Part shown: positions 1 to 15,000 of the stretch, piece after piece
How the letters are laid out: every line of letters starts with the position of its first letter
How positions within the stretch are numbered: position 1 is the first letter of the stretch
Source of the DNA: Apostichopus japonicus
Taxonomy: Eukaryota; Echinodermata; Holothuroidea; Aspidochirotida; Stichopodidae
Assembly: GCF_037975245.1 (NCBI RefSeq)
Contig: NC_092571.1
Coordinates: 19,492,917 to 19,556,916 of the forward strand
Reading direction: 5' to 3'
DNA: 64,000 nt
Position numbers and translations under genes: made by a program
The notes under the pieces: generated by a model
Seen by the model: the letters and a program-made list of their open reading frames with translations, nothing else
The model's database searches: none
Told to the model about the DNA's origin: nothing

Positions 1-3000
1 TACCATCAGTAGTGGAATGAAAGGTAGTAGCTGCTGTAGATGACTCTGTAACAGTACTTTCTGTTGCAGTGGAATGTTCCTGAGTGGTTACTTCTGAACT
101 TGCTGAAATCCCAGTAGAAAACACATCACTAGTTATAACCTCTGATTTTGATTCAGTTGTTTTTTCTTCCAAAGTTACTATAGTTGTTGTTGGATTGGTT
201 GATGCATCTGTCTCTATTTCAACTTTGGTGGAACTTCCTTCACTTGTTGATGAAATGAGAATACCTTGTTCAGTACTTTCTGCAGAAGAGGATGGTGTCT
301 CAGTGGTGATGATTCCTTTGGTACTGGAGGCAACCTCCTGACTTATGTTTGTAAAAGGAGATATTGTACCATCAGTAGTGGAATGAAAGGTAGTAGCTGC
401 TGTAGATGACTCTGTAACAGTACTTTCTGTTGCAGTGGAATGTTCCTGAGTGGTTACTTCTGAACTTGCTGAAATCCCAGTAGAAAACACATCACTAGTT
501 ATAACCTCTGATTTTGATTCAGTTGTTTTTTCTTCCAAAGTAACTGCAGTTGTTGTTGGTATGGTTGATGCATCTGTCTCTATTTCAACTTTGGTGGAAC
601 TTCCTTCACTTGTTGATGAAATGAGAATACCTTGTTCAGTACTTTCTGCAGAAGAGGATGGTGTCTCAGTGGTGATGATTCTTTTCATACTGGAGGCAAC
701 CTCTTGACTTATGTTTGTAAAAGGAGATATTGTACCATCAGTAGTGGAATGAAAGGTAGTAGCTGCTGTAGATGACTCTGTAACAGTACTTTCTGTTGCA
801 GTGGAATGTTCCTGAGTGGTTACTTCTGAACTTGCTGAAATCCCAGTAGAAAACACATCACTAGTTATAACCTCTGATGTTGATTCAGTTGTTTTTTCTT
901 CCAAAGTTACTATAGTTGTTGTTGGATTGGTTGATACATCTGTCTCTATTTCAACTTTGGTGGAACTTCCTTCACTTGTTGATGAAATGAGAATACCTTG
1001 TTCAGTACTTTCTGCAGAAGAGGATGGTGTCTCAGTGGTGATGATTCCTTTGGTACTGGAGGCAACCTCCTGACTTATGTTTGTAAAAGGAGATATTGTA
1101 CCATCAGTAGTGGAATGAAAGGTAGTAGCTGCTGTAGATGACTCTGTAACAGTACTTTCTGTTGCAGTGGAATGTTCCTGAGTGGTTACTTCTGAACTTG
1201 CTGAAATCCCAGTAGAAAACACATCACTAGTTATAACCTCTGATGTTGATTCAGTTGTTTTTTCTTCCAAAGTTACTAAAGTTGTTGTTGGATTAATTGA
1301 TGCATCTGTCTCTATTTCAACTTTGGTGGAACTTCCTTCACTTGTTGATGAAATGAGAATACCTTGTTCAGTACTTTCTGCAGAAGAGGATGGTGTCTCA
1401 GTGGTGATGATTCTTTTCATACTGGAGGCAACCTCCTGACTTATGTTTGTAAAAGGAGATATTGTACCATCAGTAGTGGAATGAAAGGAAGTAGCTGCTG
1501 TAGATGACTCTGTAACAGTACTTTCTGTTGCAGTGGAATGTTCCTGAGTGGTTACTTCTGAACTTGCTGAAATCCCAGTAGAAAACACATCACTAGTTAT
1601 AACCTCTGATGTTGATTCAGTTGTTTTTTCTTCCAAAGTTTCTAAAGTTGTTGTTGGTTTGGTTGATGCATCTGTCTCTATTTCAACTTTGGTGGAATTT
1701 CCTTCACTTGTTGATGAAATGAGAGTACCTTGTTCAGTACTTTCTGCAGAAGAGGATGGTGTCTCAGTGGTGATGATTCCTTTGGTACTGGAGGCAACCT
1801 CCTGACTTATGTTTGTAAAAGGAGATATTGTACCATCAGTAGTGGAATGAAAGGTAGTAGCTGCTGTAGATGACTCTGTAACAGTACTTTCTGTTGCAGT
1901 GGAATGTTCCTGAGTGGTTACTTCTGAACTTGCTGAAATCCCAGTAGAAAACACATCACTAGTTATAACCTCTGATGTTGATTCAGTTGTTTTTTCTTCC
2001 AAAGTTACTATAGTTGTTGTTGGATTGGTTGATGCATCTGTCTCTATTTCAACTTTGGTGGAACTTCCTTCACTTGTTGATGAAATGAGAATACCTTGTT
2101 CAGTACTTTCTGCAGAAGAGGATGGTGTCTCAGTGGTGATGATTCCTTTGGTACTGGAGGCAACCTCCTGACTTATGTTTGTAAAAGGAGATATTGTACC
2201 ATCAGTAGTGGAATGAAAGGTAGTAGCTGCTGTAGATGACTCTGTAACAGTACTTTCTGTTGCAGTGGAATGTTCCTGAGTGGTTACTTCTGAACTTGCT
2301 GAAATCCCAGTAGAAAACACATCACTAGTTATAACCTCTGATGTTGATTCAGGTGTTGTTTCTTCCAAAGTTACTACAGTTGTTGTTGGTATGGTTGATG
2401 CATCTGTCTCTATTTCCACTTTGGTGGAACTTCCTTCACTTGTTGATGAAATGAGAGTACCTTGTTCAGTACTTTCCACAGAAGAGGATGGTGTCTCAGT
2501 GGTGATGATTCCTTTGGTACTGGAGGCAACCTCCTGACTTATGTTTGTAAAAGGAGATATTGTACCATCAGTAGTGGAATGAAAGGTAGTAGCTGCTGTA
2601 GATGACTCTGTAACAGTACTTTCTGTTGCAGTGGAATGTTCCTGAGTGGTTACTTCTGAACTTGCTGAAATCCCAGTAGAAAACATATCACTAGTTATAA
2701 CCTCTGATGTTGATTCAGGTGTTGTTTCTTCCAAAGTAACTGCAGTTGTTGTTGGTATGGTTGATGCATCTGTCTCTATTTCAACTTTGGTGGAACTTCC
2801 TTCACTTGTTGATGAAATTAGAGTACCTTGTTCAGTACTTTCTGCAGAAGAGGATGGTGTCTCAGTGGTGATGATTCCTTTAGTACTGGAGGCAACCTCC
2901 TGACTTATGTTTGTAAAAGGAGATATTGTACCATCAGTAGTGGAATGAAAGGTTGTAGCTGCTGTAGATGACTCTGTAACAGTACTTTCTGTTGCAGTGG

Positions 3001-6000
3001 AATGTTCCTGAGTGGTTACTTCTGAACTTGCTGAAATCCCAGTAGAAAACATATCACTAGTTATAACCTCTGATGTTGATTCAGTTGTTTTTTCTTCCAA
3101 AGTTACTACAGTTGTTGTTGGATTGGTTGATGCATCTGTCTCTATTTCAACTTTGGTGGAACTTCCTTCACTTGTTGATGAAATGAGAGTACCTTGTTCA
3201 GTACTTTCTGCAGAAGAGGATGGTGTCTGAGTGGTGATGATTCCTTTGGTACTGGAGGCAACCTCCTGACTTATGTTTGTAAAAGGAGATATTGTACCAT
3301 CAGTAGTGGAATGAAAGGAAGTAGCTGCTGTAGATGACTCTGTAACAGTACTTTCTGTTGCAGTGGAATGTTCCTGAGTGGTTACTTCTGAACTTGCTGA
3401 AATCCCAGTAGAAAACATATCACTAGTTATAACCTCTGATGTTGATTCAGTTGTTGTTTCTTCCAAAGTTACTATAGTTGTTGTTGGTTTGGTTGATGCA
3501 TCTGTCTCTATTTCAACTTTGGTGGAACTTCCTTCACTTGTTGATGAAATGAGAATACCTTGTTCAGTACTTTCTGCAGAAGAGGATGGTGTCTGAGTGG
3601 TGATGATTCCTTTGGTACTGGAGGCAACCTCCTGACTTATGTTTGTAAAAGGAGATATTGTACCATCAGTAGTGGAATGAAAGGTAGTAGCTGCTGTAGA
3701 TGACTCTGTAACAGTACTTTCTGTTGCAGTGGAATGTTCCTGAGTGGTTACTTCTGAACTTGCTGAAATCCCAGTATAAAACACATCACTAGTTATAACC
3801 TCTGATGTTGATTCAGTTGTTTTTTCTTCCAAAGTTACTATAGTTGTTGTTGGATTGGTTGATGCATCTGTCTCTATTTCAACTTTGGTGGAACTTCCTT
3901 CACTTGTTGATGAAATGAGAATACCTTGTTCAGTACTTTCTGCAGAAGAGGATGGTGTCTCAGTGGTGATGATTCCTTTGGTACTGGAGGCAACCTCCTG
4001 ACTTATGTTTGTAAAAGGAGATATTGTACCATCAGTAGTGGAATGAAAGGTAGTAGCTGCTGTAGATGACTCTGTAACAGTACTTTCTGTTGCAGTGGAA
4101 TGTTCCTGAGTGGTTACTTCTGAACTTGCTGAAATCCCAGTAGAAAACACATCACTAGTTATAACCTCTGATGTTGATTCAGGTGTTGTTTCTTCCAAAG
4201 TTACTATAGTTGTTGTTGGTTTGGTTGATGCATCTGTCTCTATTTCCACTTTGGTGGAACTTCCTTCACTTGTTGATGAAATGAGAATACCTTGTTCAGT
4301 ACTTTCTGCAGAAGAGGATGGTGTCTCAGTGGTGATGATTCCTTTGGTACTGGAGGCAACCTCCTGACTTATGTTTGTAAAAGGAGATATTGTACCATCA
4401 GTAGTGGAATGAAAGGTAGTAGCTGCTGTAGATGACTCTGTAACAGTACTTTCTGTTGCAGTGGAATGTTCCTGAGTGGTTACTTCTGAACTTGCTGAAA
4501 TCCCAGTAGAAAACACATCACTAGTTATAACCTCTGATGTTGATTCAGTTGTTTTTTCTTCCAAAGTTACTATAGTTGTTGTTGGATTGGTTGATGCATC
4601 TGTCTCTATTTCAACTTTGGTGGAACTTCCTTCACTTGTTGATGAAATGAGAATACCTTGTTCAGTACTTTCTGCAGAAGAGGATGGTGTCTCAGTGGTG
4701 ATGATTCCTTTGGTACTGGAGGCAACCTCCTGACTTATGTTTGTAAAAGGAGATATTGTACCATCAGTAGTGGAATGAAAGGTAGTAGCTGCTGTAGATG
4801 ACTCTGTAACAGTACTTTCTGTTGCAGTGGAATGTTCCTGAGTGGTTACTTCTGAACTTGCTGAAATCCCAGTAGAAAACACATCACTAGTTATAACCTC
4901 TGATGTTGATTCAGTTGTTTTTTCTTCCAAAGTTACTATAGTTGTTGTTGGATTGGTTGATGCATCTGTTTCTATTTCAACTTTGGTGGAACTTCCTTCA
5001 CTTGTTGATGAAATGAGAATACCTTGTTCAGTACTTTCTGCAGAAGAGGATGGTGTCTCAGTGGTGATGATTCCTTTGGGACTGGAGGCAACCTCCTGAC
5101 TTATGTTTGTAAAAGGAGATATTGTACCATCAGTAGTGGAATGAAAGGTAGTAGCTGCTGTAGATGACTCTGTAACAGTACTTTCTGTTGCAGTGGAATG
5201 TTCCTGAGTGGTTACTTCTGAACTTGCTGAAATCCCAGTAGAAAACACATCACTAGTTATAACCTCTGATGTTGATTCAGTTGTTTTTTCTTCCAAAGTT
5301 ACTATAGTTGTTGTTGGATTGGTTGATACATCTGTCTCTATTTCAACTTTGGTGGAACTTCCTTCACTTGTTGATGAAATGAGAATACCTTGTTCAGTAC
5401 TTTCTGCAGAAGAGGATGGTGTCTCAGTGGTGATGATTCCTTTGGTACTGGAGGCAACCTCCTGACTTATGTTTGTAAAAGGAGATATTGTACCATCAGT
5501 AGTGGAATGAAAGGTAGTAGCTGCTGTAGATGACTCTGTAACAGTACTTTCTGTTGCAGTGGAATGTTCCTGAGTGGTTACTTCTGAACTTGCTGAAATC
5601 CCAGTAGAAAACACATCACTAGTTATAACCTCTGATGTTGATTCAGTTGTTTTTTCTTCCAAAGTTACTAAAGTTGTTGTTGGATTAATTGATGCATCTG
5701 TCTCTATTTCAACTTTGGTGGAACTTCCTTCACTTGTTGATGAAATGAGAGTACCTTGTTCAGTACTTTCTGCAGAAGAGGATGGTGTCTCAGTGGTGAT
5801 GATTCTTTTCATACTGGAGGCAACCTCCTGACTTATGTTTGTAAAAGGAGATATTGTACCATCAGTAGTGGAATGAAAGGTAGTAGCTGCTGTAGATGAC
5901 TCTGTAACAGTACTTTCTGTTGCAGTGGAATGTTCCTGAGTGGTTACTTCTGAACTTGCTGAAATCCCAGTAGAAAACACATCACTAGTTATAACCTCTG

Positions 6001-9000
6001 ATGTTGATTCAGTTGTTTTTTCTTCCAAAGTTTCTAAAGTTGTTGTTGGTTTGGTTGATGCATCTGTCTCTATTTCAACTTTGGTGGAACTTCCTTCACT
6101 TGTTGATGAAATGAGAGTACCTTGTTCAGTACTTTCTGCAGAAGAGGATGGTGTCTGAGTGGTGATGATTCCTTTGGTACTGGAGGCAACCTCCTGACTT
6201 ATGTTTGTAAAAGGAGATATTGTACCATCAGTAGTGGAATGAAAGGTAGTAGCTGCTGTAGATGACTCTGTAACAGTACTTTCTGTTGCAGTGGAATGTT
6301 CCTGAGTGGTTACTTCTGAACTTGCTGAAATCCCAGTAGAAAACACATCACTAGTTATAACCTCTGATGTTGATTCAGTTGTTTTTTCTTCCAAAGTTAC
6401 TATAGTTGTTGTTGGATTGGTTGATGCATCTGTCTCTATTTCAACTTTGGTGGAACTTCCTTCACTTGTTGATGAAATGAGAATACCTTGTTCAGTACTT
6501 TCTGCAGAAGAGGATGGTGTCTCAGTGGTGATGATTCCTTTGGTACTGGAGGCAACCTCCTGACTTATGTTTGTAAAAGGAGATATTGTACCATCAGTAG
6601 TGGAATGAAAGGTAGTAGCTGCTGTAGATGACTCTGTAACAGTACTTTCTGTTGCAGTGGAATGTTCCTGAGTGGTTACTTCTGAACTTGCTGAAATCCC
6701 AGTAGAAAACACATCACTAGTTATAACCTCTGATGTTGATTCAGTTGTTGTTTCTTCCAAAGTTACTACAGTTGTTGTTGGTATGGTTGATGCATCTGTC
6801 TCTATTTCCACTTTGGTGGAACTTCCTTCACTTGTTGATGAAATGAGAGTACCTTGTTCAGTACTTTCCACAGAAGAGGATGGTGTCTCAGTGGTGATGA
6901 TTCCTTTGGTACTGGAGGCAACCTCCTGACTTATGTTTGTAAAAGGAGATATTGTACCATCAGTAGTGGAATGAAAGGTAGTAGCTGCTGTAGATGACTC
7001 TGTAACAGTACTTTCTGTTGCAGTGGAATGTTCCTGAGTGGTTACTTCTGAACTTGCTGAAATCCCAGTAGAAAACATATCACTAGTTATAACCTCTGAT
7101 GTTGATTCAGGTGTTGTTTCTTCCAAAGTAACTGCAGTTGTTGTTGGTATGGTTGATGCATCTGTCTCTATTTCAACTTTGGTGGAACTTCCTTCACTTG
7201 TTGATGAAATTAGAGTACCTTGTTCAGTACTTTCTGCAGAAGAGGATGGTGTCTCAGTGGTGATGATTCCTTTAGTACTGGAGGCAACCTCCTGACTTAT
7301 GTTTGTAAAAGGAGATATTGTACCATCAGTAGTGGAATGAAAGGTTGTAGCTGCTGTAGATGACTCTGTAACAGTACTTTCTGTTGCAGTGGAATGTTCC
7401 TGAGTGGTTACTTCTGAACTTGCTGAAATCCCAGTTAAAAACACATCACTAGTTATAACCTCTGATGTTGATTCAGTTGTTTTTTCTTCCAAAGTTACTA
7501 TAGTTGTTGTTGGATTGGTTGATGCATCTGTCTCTATTTCAACTTTGGTGGAACTTCCTTCACTTGTTGATGAAATGAGAGTACCTTGTTCAGTACTTTC
7601 TGCAGAAGAGGATGGTGTCTCAGTGGTGATGATTCCTTTGGTACTGGAGGCAACCTCCTGACTTATGTTTGTAAAAGGAGATATTGTACCATCAGTAGTG
7701 GAATGAAAGGTTGTAGCTGCTGTAGATGACTCTGTAACAGTACTTTCTGTTGCAGTGGAATGTTCCTGAGTGGTTACTTCTGAACTTGCTGAAATCCCAG
7801 TAGAAAACATATCACTAGTTATAACCTCTGATGTTGATTCAGTTGTTTTTTCTTCCAAAGTTACTACAGTTGTTGTTGGATTGGTTGATGCATCTGTCTC
7901 TATTTCAACTTTGGTGGAACTTCCTTCACTTGTTGATGAAATGAGAGTACCTTGTTCAGTACTTTCTGCAGAAGAGGATGGTGTCTGAGTGGTGATGATT
8001 CCTTTGGTACTGGAGGCAACCTCCTGACTTATGTTTGTAAAAGGAGATATTGTACCATCAGTAGTGGAATGAAAGGTAGTAGCTGCTGTAGATGACTCTG
8101 TAACAGTACTTTCTGTTGCAGTGGAATGTTCCTGAGTGGTTACTTCTGAACTTGCTGAAATCCCAGTAGAAAACATATCACTAGTTATAACCTCTGATGT
8201 TGATTCAGGTGTTGTTTCTTCCAAAGTTACTACAGTTGTTGTTGGTATGGTTGATGCATCTGTCTCTATTTCCACTTTGGTGGAACTTCCTTCACTTGTT
8301 GATGAAATGAGAGTACCTTGTTCAGTACTTTCTGCAGAAGAGGATGGTGTCTCAGTGGTGATGATTCTTTTCATACTGGAGGCAACCTCCTGACTTATGT
8401 TTGTAAAAGGAGATATTGTACCATCAGTAGTGGAATGAAAGGAAGTAGCTGCTGTAGATGACTCTGTAACACAACTTTCTGTTGCAGTGGAACGTTCCTG
8501 AGTGGTTACTTCTGAACTTGCTGAAATCCCAGTAGAAAACACATCACTAGTTATAACCTCTGATGTTGATTCAGGTGTTGTTTCTTCCAAAGTAACTGCA
8601 GTTGTTGTTGGTATGGTTGATGCATCTGTCTCTATTTCAACTTTGGTGGAACTTCCTTCACTTGTTGATGAAATTAGAGTACCTTGTTCAGTACTTTCTG
8701 CAGAAGAGGATGGTGTCTCAGTGGTGATGATTCCTTTAGTGCTGGAGGCAACCTCCTGACTTATGTTTGTAAAAGGAGATATTGTACCATCAGTAGTGGA
8801 ATGAAAGGTTGTAGCTGCTGTAGATGACTCTGTAACAGTACTTTCTGTTGCAGTGGAATGTTCCTGAGTGGTTACTTCTGAACTTGCTGAAATCCCAGTT
8901 AAAAACACATCACTAGTTATAACCTCTGATGTTGATTCAGTTGTTTTTTCTTCCAAAGTTACTATAGTTGTTGTTGGATTGGTTGATGCATCTGTCTCTA

Positions 9001-12000
9001 TTTCAACTTTGGTGGAACTTCCTTCACTTGTTGATGAAATGAGAGTACCTTGTTCAGTACTTTCTGCAGAAGAGGATGGTGTCTCAGTGGTGATGATTCC
9101 TTTGGTACTGGAGGCAACCTCCTGACTTATGTTTGTAAAAGGAGATATTGTACCATCAGTAGTGGAATGAAAGGTAGTAGCTGCTGTAGATGACTCTGTA
9201 ACAGTACTTTCTGTTGCAGTGGAATGTTCCTGAGTGGTTACTTCTGAACTTGCTGAAATCCCAGTAGAAAACATATCACTAGTTATAACCTCTGATGTTG
9301 ATTCAGTTGTTTTTTCTTCCAAAGTTACTATAGTTGTTGTTGGATTGGTTGATGCATCTGTCTCTATTTCAACTTTGGTGGAACTTCCTTCACTTGTTGA
9401 TGAAATGAGAGTACCTTGTTCAGTACTTTCTGCAGAAGAGGATGGTGTCTGAGTGGTGATGATTCCTTTGGTACTGGAGGCAACCTCCTGACTTATGTTT
9501 GTAAAAGGAGATATTGTACCATCAGTAGTGGAATGAAAGGTTGTAGCTGCTGTAGATGACTCTGTAACAGTACTTTCTGTTGCAGTGGAATGTTCCTGAG
9601 TGGTTACTTCTGAACTTGCTGAAATCCCAGTAGAAAACATATCACTAGTTATAACCTCTGATGTTGATTCAGTTGTTTTTTCTTCCAAAGTTACTACAGT
9701 TGTTGTTGGATTGGTTGATGCATCTGTCTCTATTTCAACTTTGGTGGAACTTCCTTCACTTGTTGATGAAATGAGAGTACCTTGTTCAGTACTTTCTGCA
9801 GAAGAGGATGGTGTCTGAGTGGTGATGATTCCTTTGGTACTGGAGGCAACCTCCTGACTTATGTTTGTAAAAGGAGATATTGTACCATCAGTAGTGGAAT
9901 GAAAGGTAGTAGCTGCTGTAGATGACTCTGTAACAGTACTTTCTGTTGCAGTGGAATGTTCCTGAGTGGTTACTTCTGAACTTGCTGAAATCCCAGTAGA
10001 AAACATATCACTAGTTATAACCTCTGATGTTGATTCAGGTGTTGTTTCTTCCAAAGTTACTACAGTTGTTGTTGGTATGGTTGATGCATCTGTCTCTATT
10101 TCCACTTTGGTGGAACTTCCTTCACTTGTTGATGAAATGAGAGTACCTTGTTCAGTACTTTCTGCAGAAGAGGATGGTGTCTGAGTGGTGATGATTCCTT
10201 TGGTACTGGAGGCAACCTCCTGACTTATGTTTGTAAAAGGAGATATTGTACCATCAGTAGTGGAATGAAAGGTAGTAGCTGCTGTAGATGACTCTGTAAC
10301 AGTACTTTCTGTTGCAGTGGAATGTTCCTGAGTGGTTACTTCTGAACTTGCTGAAATCCCAGTAGAAAACATATCACTAGTTATAACCTCTGATGTTGAT
10401 TCAGGTGTTGTTTCTTCCAAAGTTACTACAGTTGTTGTTGGTATGGTTGATGCATCTGTCTCTATTTCCACTTTGGTGGAACTTCCTTCACTTGTTGATG
10501 AAATGAGAGTACCTTGTTCAGTACTTTCTGCAGAAGAGGATGGTGTCTCAGTGGTGATGATTCTTTTCATACTGGAGGCAACCTCCTGACTTATGTTTGT
10601 AAAAGGAGATATTGTACCATCAGTAGTGGAATGAAAGGAAGTAGCTGCTGTAGATGACTCTGTAACAGTACTTTCTGTTGCAGTGGAACGTTCCTGAGTG
10701 GTTACTTCTGAACTTGCTGAAATCCCAGTAGAAAACACATCACTAGTTATAACCTCTGATGTTGATTCAGGTGTTGTTTCTTCCAAAGTAACTGCAGTTG
10801 TTGTTGGTATGGTTGATGCATCTGTCTCTATTTCAACTTTGGTGGAACTTCCTTCACTTGTTGATGAAATTAGAGTACCTTGTTCAGTACTTTCTGCAGA
10901 AGAGGATGGTGTCTCAGTGGTGATGATTCCTTTAGTGCTGGAGGCAACCTCCTGACTTATGTTTGTAAAAGGAGATATTGTACCATCAGTAGTGGAATGA
11001 AAGGTTGTAGCTGCTGTAGATGACTCTGTAACAGTACTTTCTGTTGCAGTGGAATGTTCCTGAGTGGTTACTTCTGAACTTGCTGAAATCCCAGTTAAAA
11101 ACACATCACTAGTTATAACCTCTGATGTTGATTCAGTTGTTTTTTCTTCCAAAGTTACTATAGTTGTTGTTGGATTGGTTGATGCATCTGTCTCTATTTC
11201 AACTTTGGTGGAACTTCCTTCACTTGTTGATGAAATGAGAGTACCTTGTTCAGTACTTTCTGCAGAAGAGGATGGTGTCTCAGTGGTGATGATTCCTTTG
11301 GTACTGGAGGCAACCTCCTGACTTATGTTTGTAAAAGGAGATATTGTACCATCAGTAGTGGAATGAAAGGTAGTAGCTGCTGTAGATGACTCTGTAACAG
11401 TACTTTCTGTTGCAGTGGAATGTTCCTGAGTGGTTACTTCTGAACTTGCTGAAATCCCAGTAGAAAACATATCACTAGTTATAACCTCTGATGTTGATTC
11501 AGTTGTTTTTTCTTCCAAAGTTACTATAGTTGTTGTTGGATTGGTTGATGCATCTGTCTCTATTTCAACTTTGGTGGAACTTCCTTCACTTGTTGATGAA
11601 ATGAGAGTACCTTGTTCAGTACTTTCTGCAGAAGAGGATGGTGTCTGAGTGGTGATGATTCCTTTGGTACTGGAGGCAACCTCCTGACTTATGTTTGTAA
11701 AAGGAGATATTGTACCATCAGTAGTGGAATGAAAGGTTGTAGCTGCTGTAGATGACTCTGTAACAGTACTTTCTGTTGCAGTGGAATGTTCCTGAGTGGT
11801 TACTTCTGAACTTGCTGAAATCCCAGTAGAAAACATATCACTAGTTATAACCTCTGATGTTGATTCAGTTGTTTTTTCTTCCAAAGTTACTACAGTTGTT
11901 GTTGGATTGGTTGATGCATCTGTCTCTATTTCAACTTTGGTGGAACTTCCTTCACTTGTTGATGAAATGAGAGTACCTTGTTCAGTACTTTCTGCAGAAG

Positions 12001-15000
12001 AGGATGGTGTCTGAGTGGTGATGATTCCTTTGGTACTGGAGGCAACCTCCTGACTTATGTTTGTAAAAGGAGATATTGTACCATCAGTAGTGGAATGAAA
12101 GGTAGTAGCTGCTGTAGATGACTCTGTAACAGTACTTTCTGTTGCAGTGGAATGTTCCTGAGTGGTTACTTCTGAACTTGCTGAAATCCCAGTAGAAAAC
12201 ATATCACTAGTTATAACCTCTGATGTTGATTCAGGTGTTGTTTCTTCCAAAGTTACTACAGTTGTTGTTGGTATGGTTGATGCATCTGTCTCTATTTCCA
12301 CTTTGGTGGAACTTCCTTCACTTGTTGATGAAATGAGAGTACCTTGTTCAGTACTTTCTGCAGAAGAGGATGGTGTCTGAGTGGTGATGATTCCTTTGGT
12401 ACTGGAGGCAACCTCCTGACTTATGTTTGTAAAAGGAGATATTGTACCATCAGTAGTGGAATGAAAGGTAGTAGCTGCTGTAGATGACTCTGTAACAGTA
12501 CTTTCTGTTGCAGTGGAATGTTCCTGAGTGGTTACTTCTGAACTTGCTGAAATCCCAGTAGAAAACATATCACTAGTTATAACCTCTGATGTTGATTCAG
12601 GTGTTGTTTCTTCCAAAGTTACTACAGTTGTTGTTGGTATGGTTGATGCATCTGTCTCTATTTCCACTTTGGTGGAACTTCCTTCACTTGTTGATGAAAT
12701 GAGAGTACCTTGTTCAGTACTTTCTGCAGAAGAGGATGGTGTCTCAGTGGTGATGATTCTTTTCATACTGGAGGCAACCTCCTGACTTATGTTTGTAAAA
12801 GGAGATATTGTACCATCAGTAGTGGAATGAAAGGAAGTAGCTGCTGTAGATGACTCTGTAACAGTACTTTCTGTTGCAGTGGAACGTTCCTGAGTGGTTA
12901 CTTCTGAACTTGCTGAAATCCCAGTAGAAAACACATCACTAGTTATAACCTCTGATGTTGATTCAGGTGTTGTTTCTTCCAAAGTAACTGCAGTTGTTGT
13001 TGGTATGGTTGATGCATCTGTCTCTATTTCAACTTTGGTGGAACTTCCTTCACTTGTTGATGAAATTAGAGTACCTTGTTCAGTACTTTCTGCAGAAGAG
13101 GATGGTGTCTCAGTGGTGATGATTCCTTTAGTGCTGGAGGCAACCTCCTGACTTATGTTTGTAAAAGGAGATATTGTACCATCAGTAGTGGAATGAAAGG
13201 TTGTAGCTGCTGTAGATGACTCTGTAACAGTACTTTCTGTTGCAGTGGAATGTTCCTGAGTGGTTACTTCTGAACTTGCTGAAATCCCAGTTAAAAACAC
13301 ATCACTAGTTATAACCTCTGATGTTGATTCAGTTGTTTTTTCTTCCAAAGTTACTATAGTTGTTGTTGGATTGGTTGATGCATCTGTCTCTATTTCAACT
13401 TTGGTGGAACTTCCTTCACTTGTTGATGAAATGAGAGTACCTTGTTCAGTACTTTCTGCAGAAGAGGATGGTGTCTCAGTGGTGATGATTCCTTTGGTAC
13501 TGGAGGCAACCTCCTGACTTATGTTTGTAAAAGGAGATATTGTACCATCAGTAGTGGAATGAAAGGTAGTAGCTGCTGTAGATGACTCTGTAACAGTACT
13601 TTCTGTTGCAGTGGAATGTTCCTGAGTGGTTACTTCTGAACTTGCTGAAATCCCAGTAGAAAACATATCACTAGTTATAACCTCTGATGTTGATTCAGTT
13701 GTTTTTTCTTCCAAAGTTACTATAGTTGTTGTTGGATTGGTTGATGCATCTGTCTCTATTTCAACTTTGGTGGAACTTCCTTCACTTGTTGATGAAATGA
13801 GAGTACCTTGTTCAGTACTTTCTGCAGAAGAGGATGGTGTCTGAGTGGTGATGATTCCTTTGGTACTGGAGGCAACCTCCTGACTTATGTTTGTAAAAGG
13901 AGATATTGTACCATCAGTAGTGGAATGAAAGGTTGTAGCTGCTGTAGATGACTCTGTAACAGTACTTTCTGTTGCAGTGGAATGTTCCTGAGTGGTTACT
14001 TCTGAACTTGCTGAAATCCCAGTAGAAAACATATCACTAGTTATAACCTCTGATGTTGATTCAGTTGTTTTTTCTTCCAAAGTTACTACAGTTGTTGTTG
14101 GATTGGTTGATGCATCTGTCTCTATTTCAACTTTGGTGGAACTTCCTTCACTTGTTGATGAAATGAGAGTACTTTGTTCAGTACTTTCTGCAGAAGAGGA
14201 TGGTGTCTGAGTGGTGATGATTCCTTTGGTACTGGAGGCAACCTCCTGACTTATGTTTGTAAAAGGAGATATTGTACCATCAGTAGTGGAATGAAAGGTA
14301 GTAGCTGCTGTAGATGACTCTGTAACAGTACTTTCTGTTGCAGTGGAATGTTCCTGAGTGGTTACTTCTGAACTTGCTGAAATCCCAGTAGAAAACATAT
14401 CACTAGTTATAACCTCTGATGTTGATTCAGGTGTTGTTTCTTCCAAAGTTACTACAGTTGTTGTTGGTATGGTTGATGCATCTGTCTCTATTTCCACTTT
14501 GGTGGAACTTCCTTCACTTGTTGATGAAATGAGAGTACCTTGTTCAGTACTTTCTGCAGAAGAGGATGGTGTCTCAGTGGTGATGATTCTTTTCATACTG
14601 GAGGCAACCTCCTGACTTATGTTTGTAAAAGGAGATATTGTACCATCAGTAGTGGAATGAAAGGAAGTAGCTGCTGTAGATGACTCTGTAACAGTACTTT
14701 CTGTTGCAGTGGAACGTTCCTGAGTGGTTACTTCTGAACTTGCTGAAATCCCAGTAGAAAACACATCACTAGTTATAACCTCTGATGTTGATTCAGGTGT
14801 TGTTTCTTCCAAAGTAACTGCAGTTGTTGTTGGTATGGTTGATGCATCTGTCTCTATTTCAACTTTGGTGGAACTTCCTTCACTTGTTGATGAAATTAGA
14901 GTACCTTGTTCAGTACTTTCTGCAGAAGAGGATGGTGTCTCAGTGGTGATGATTCCTTTAGTGCTGGAGGCAACCTCCTGACTTATGTTTGTAAAAGGAG

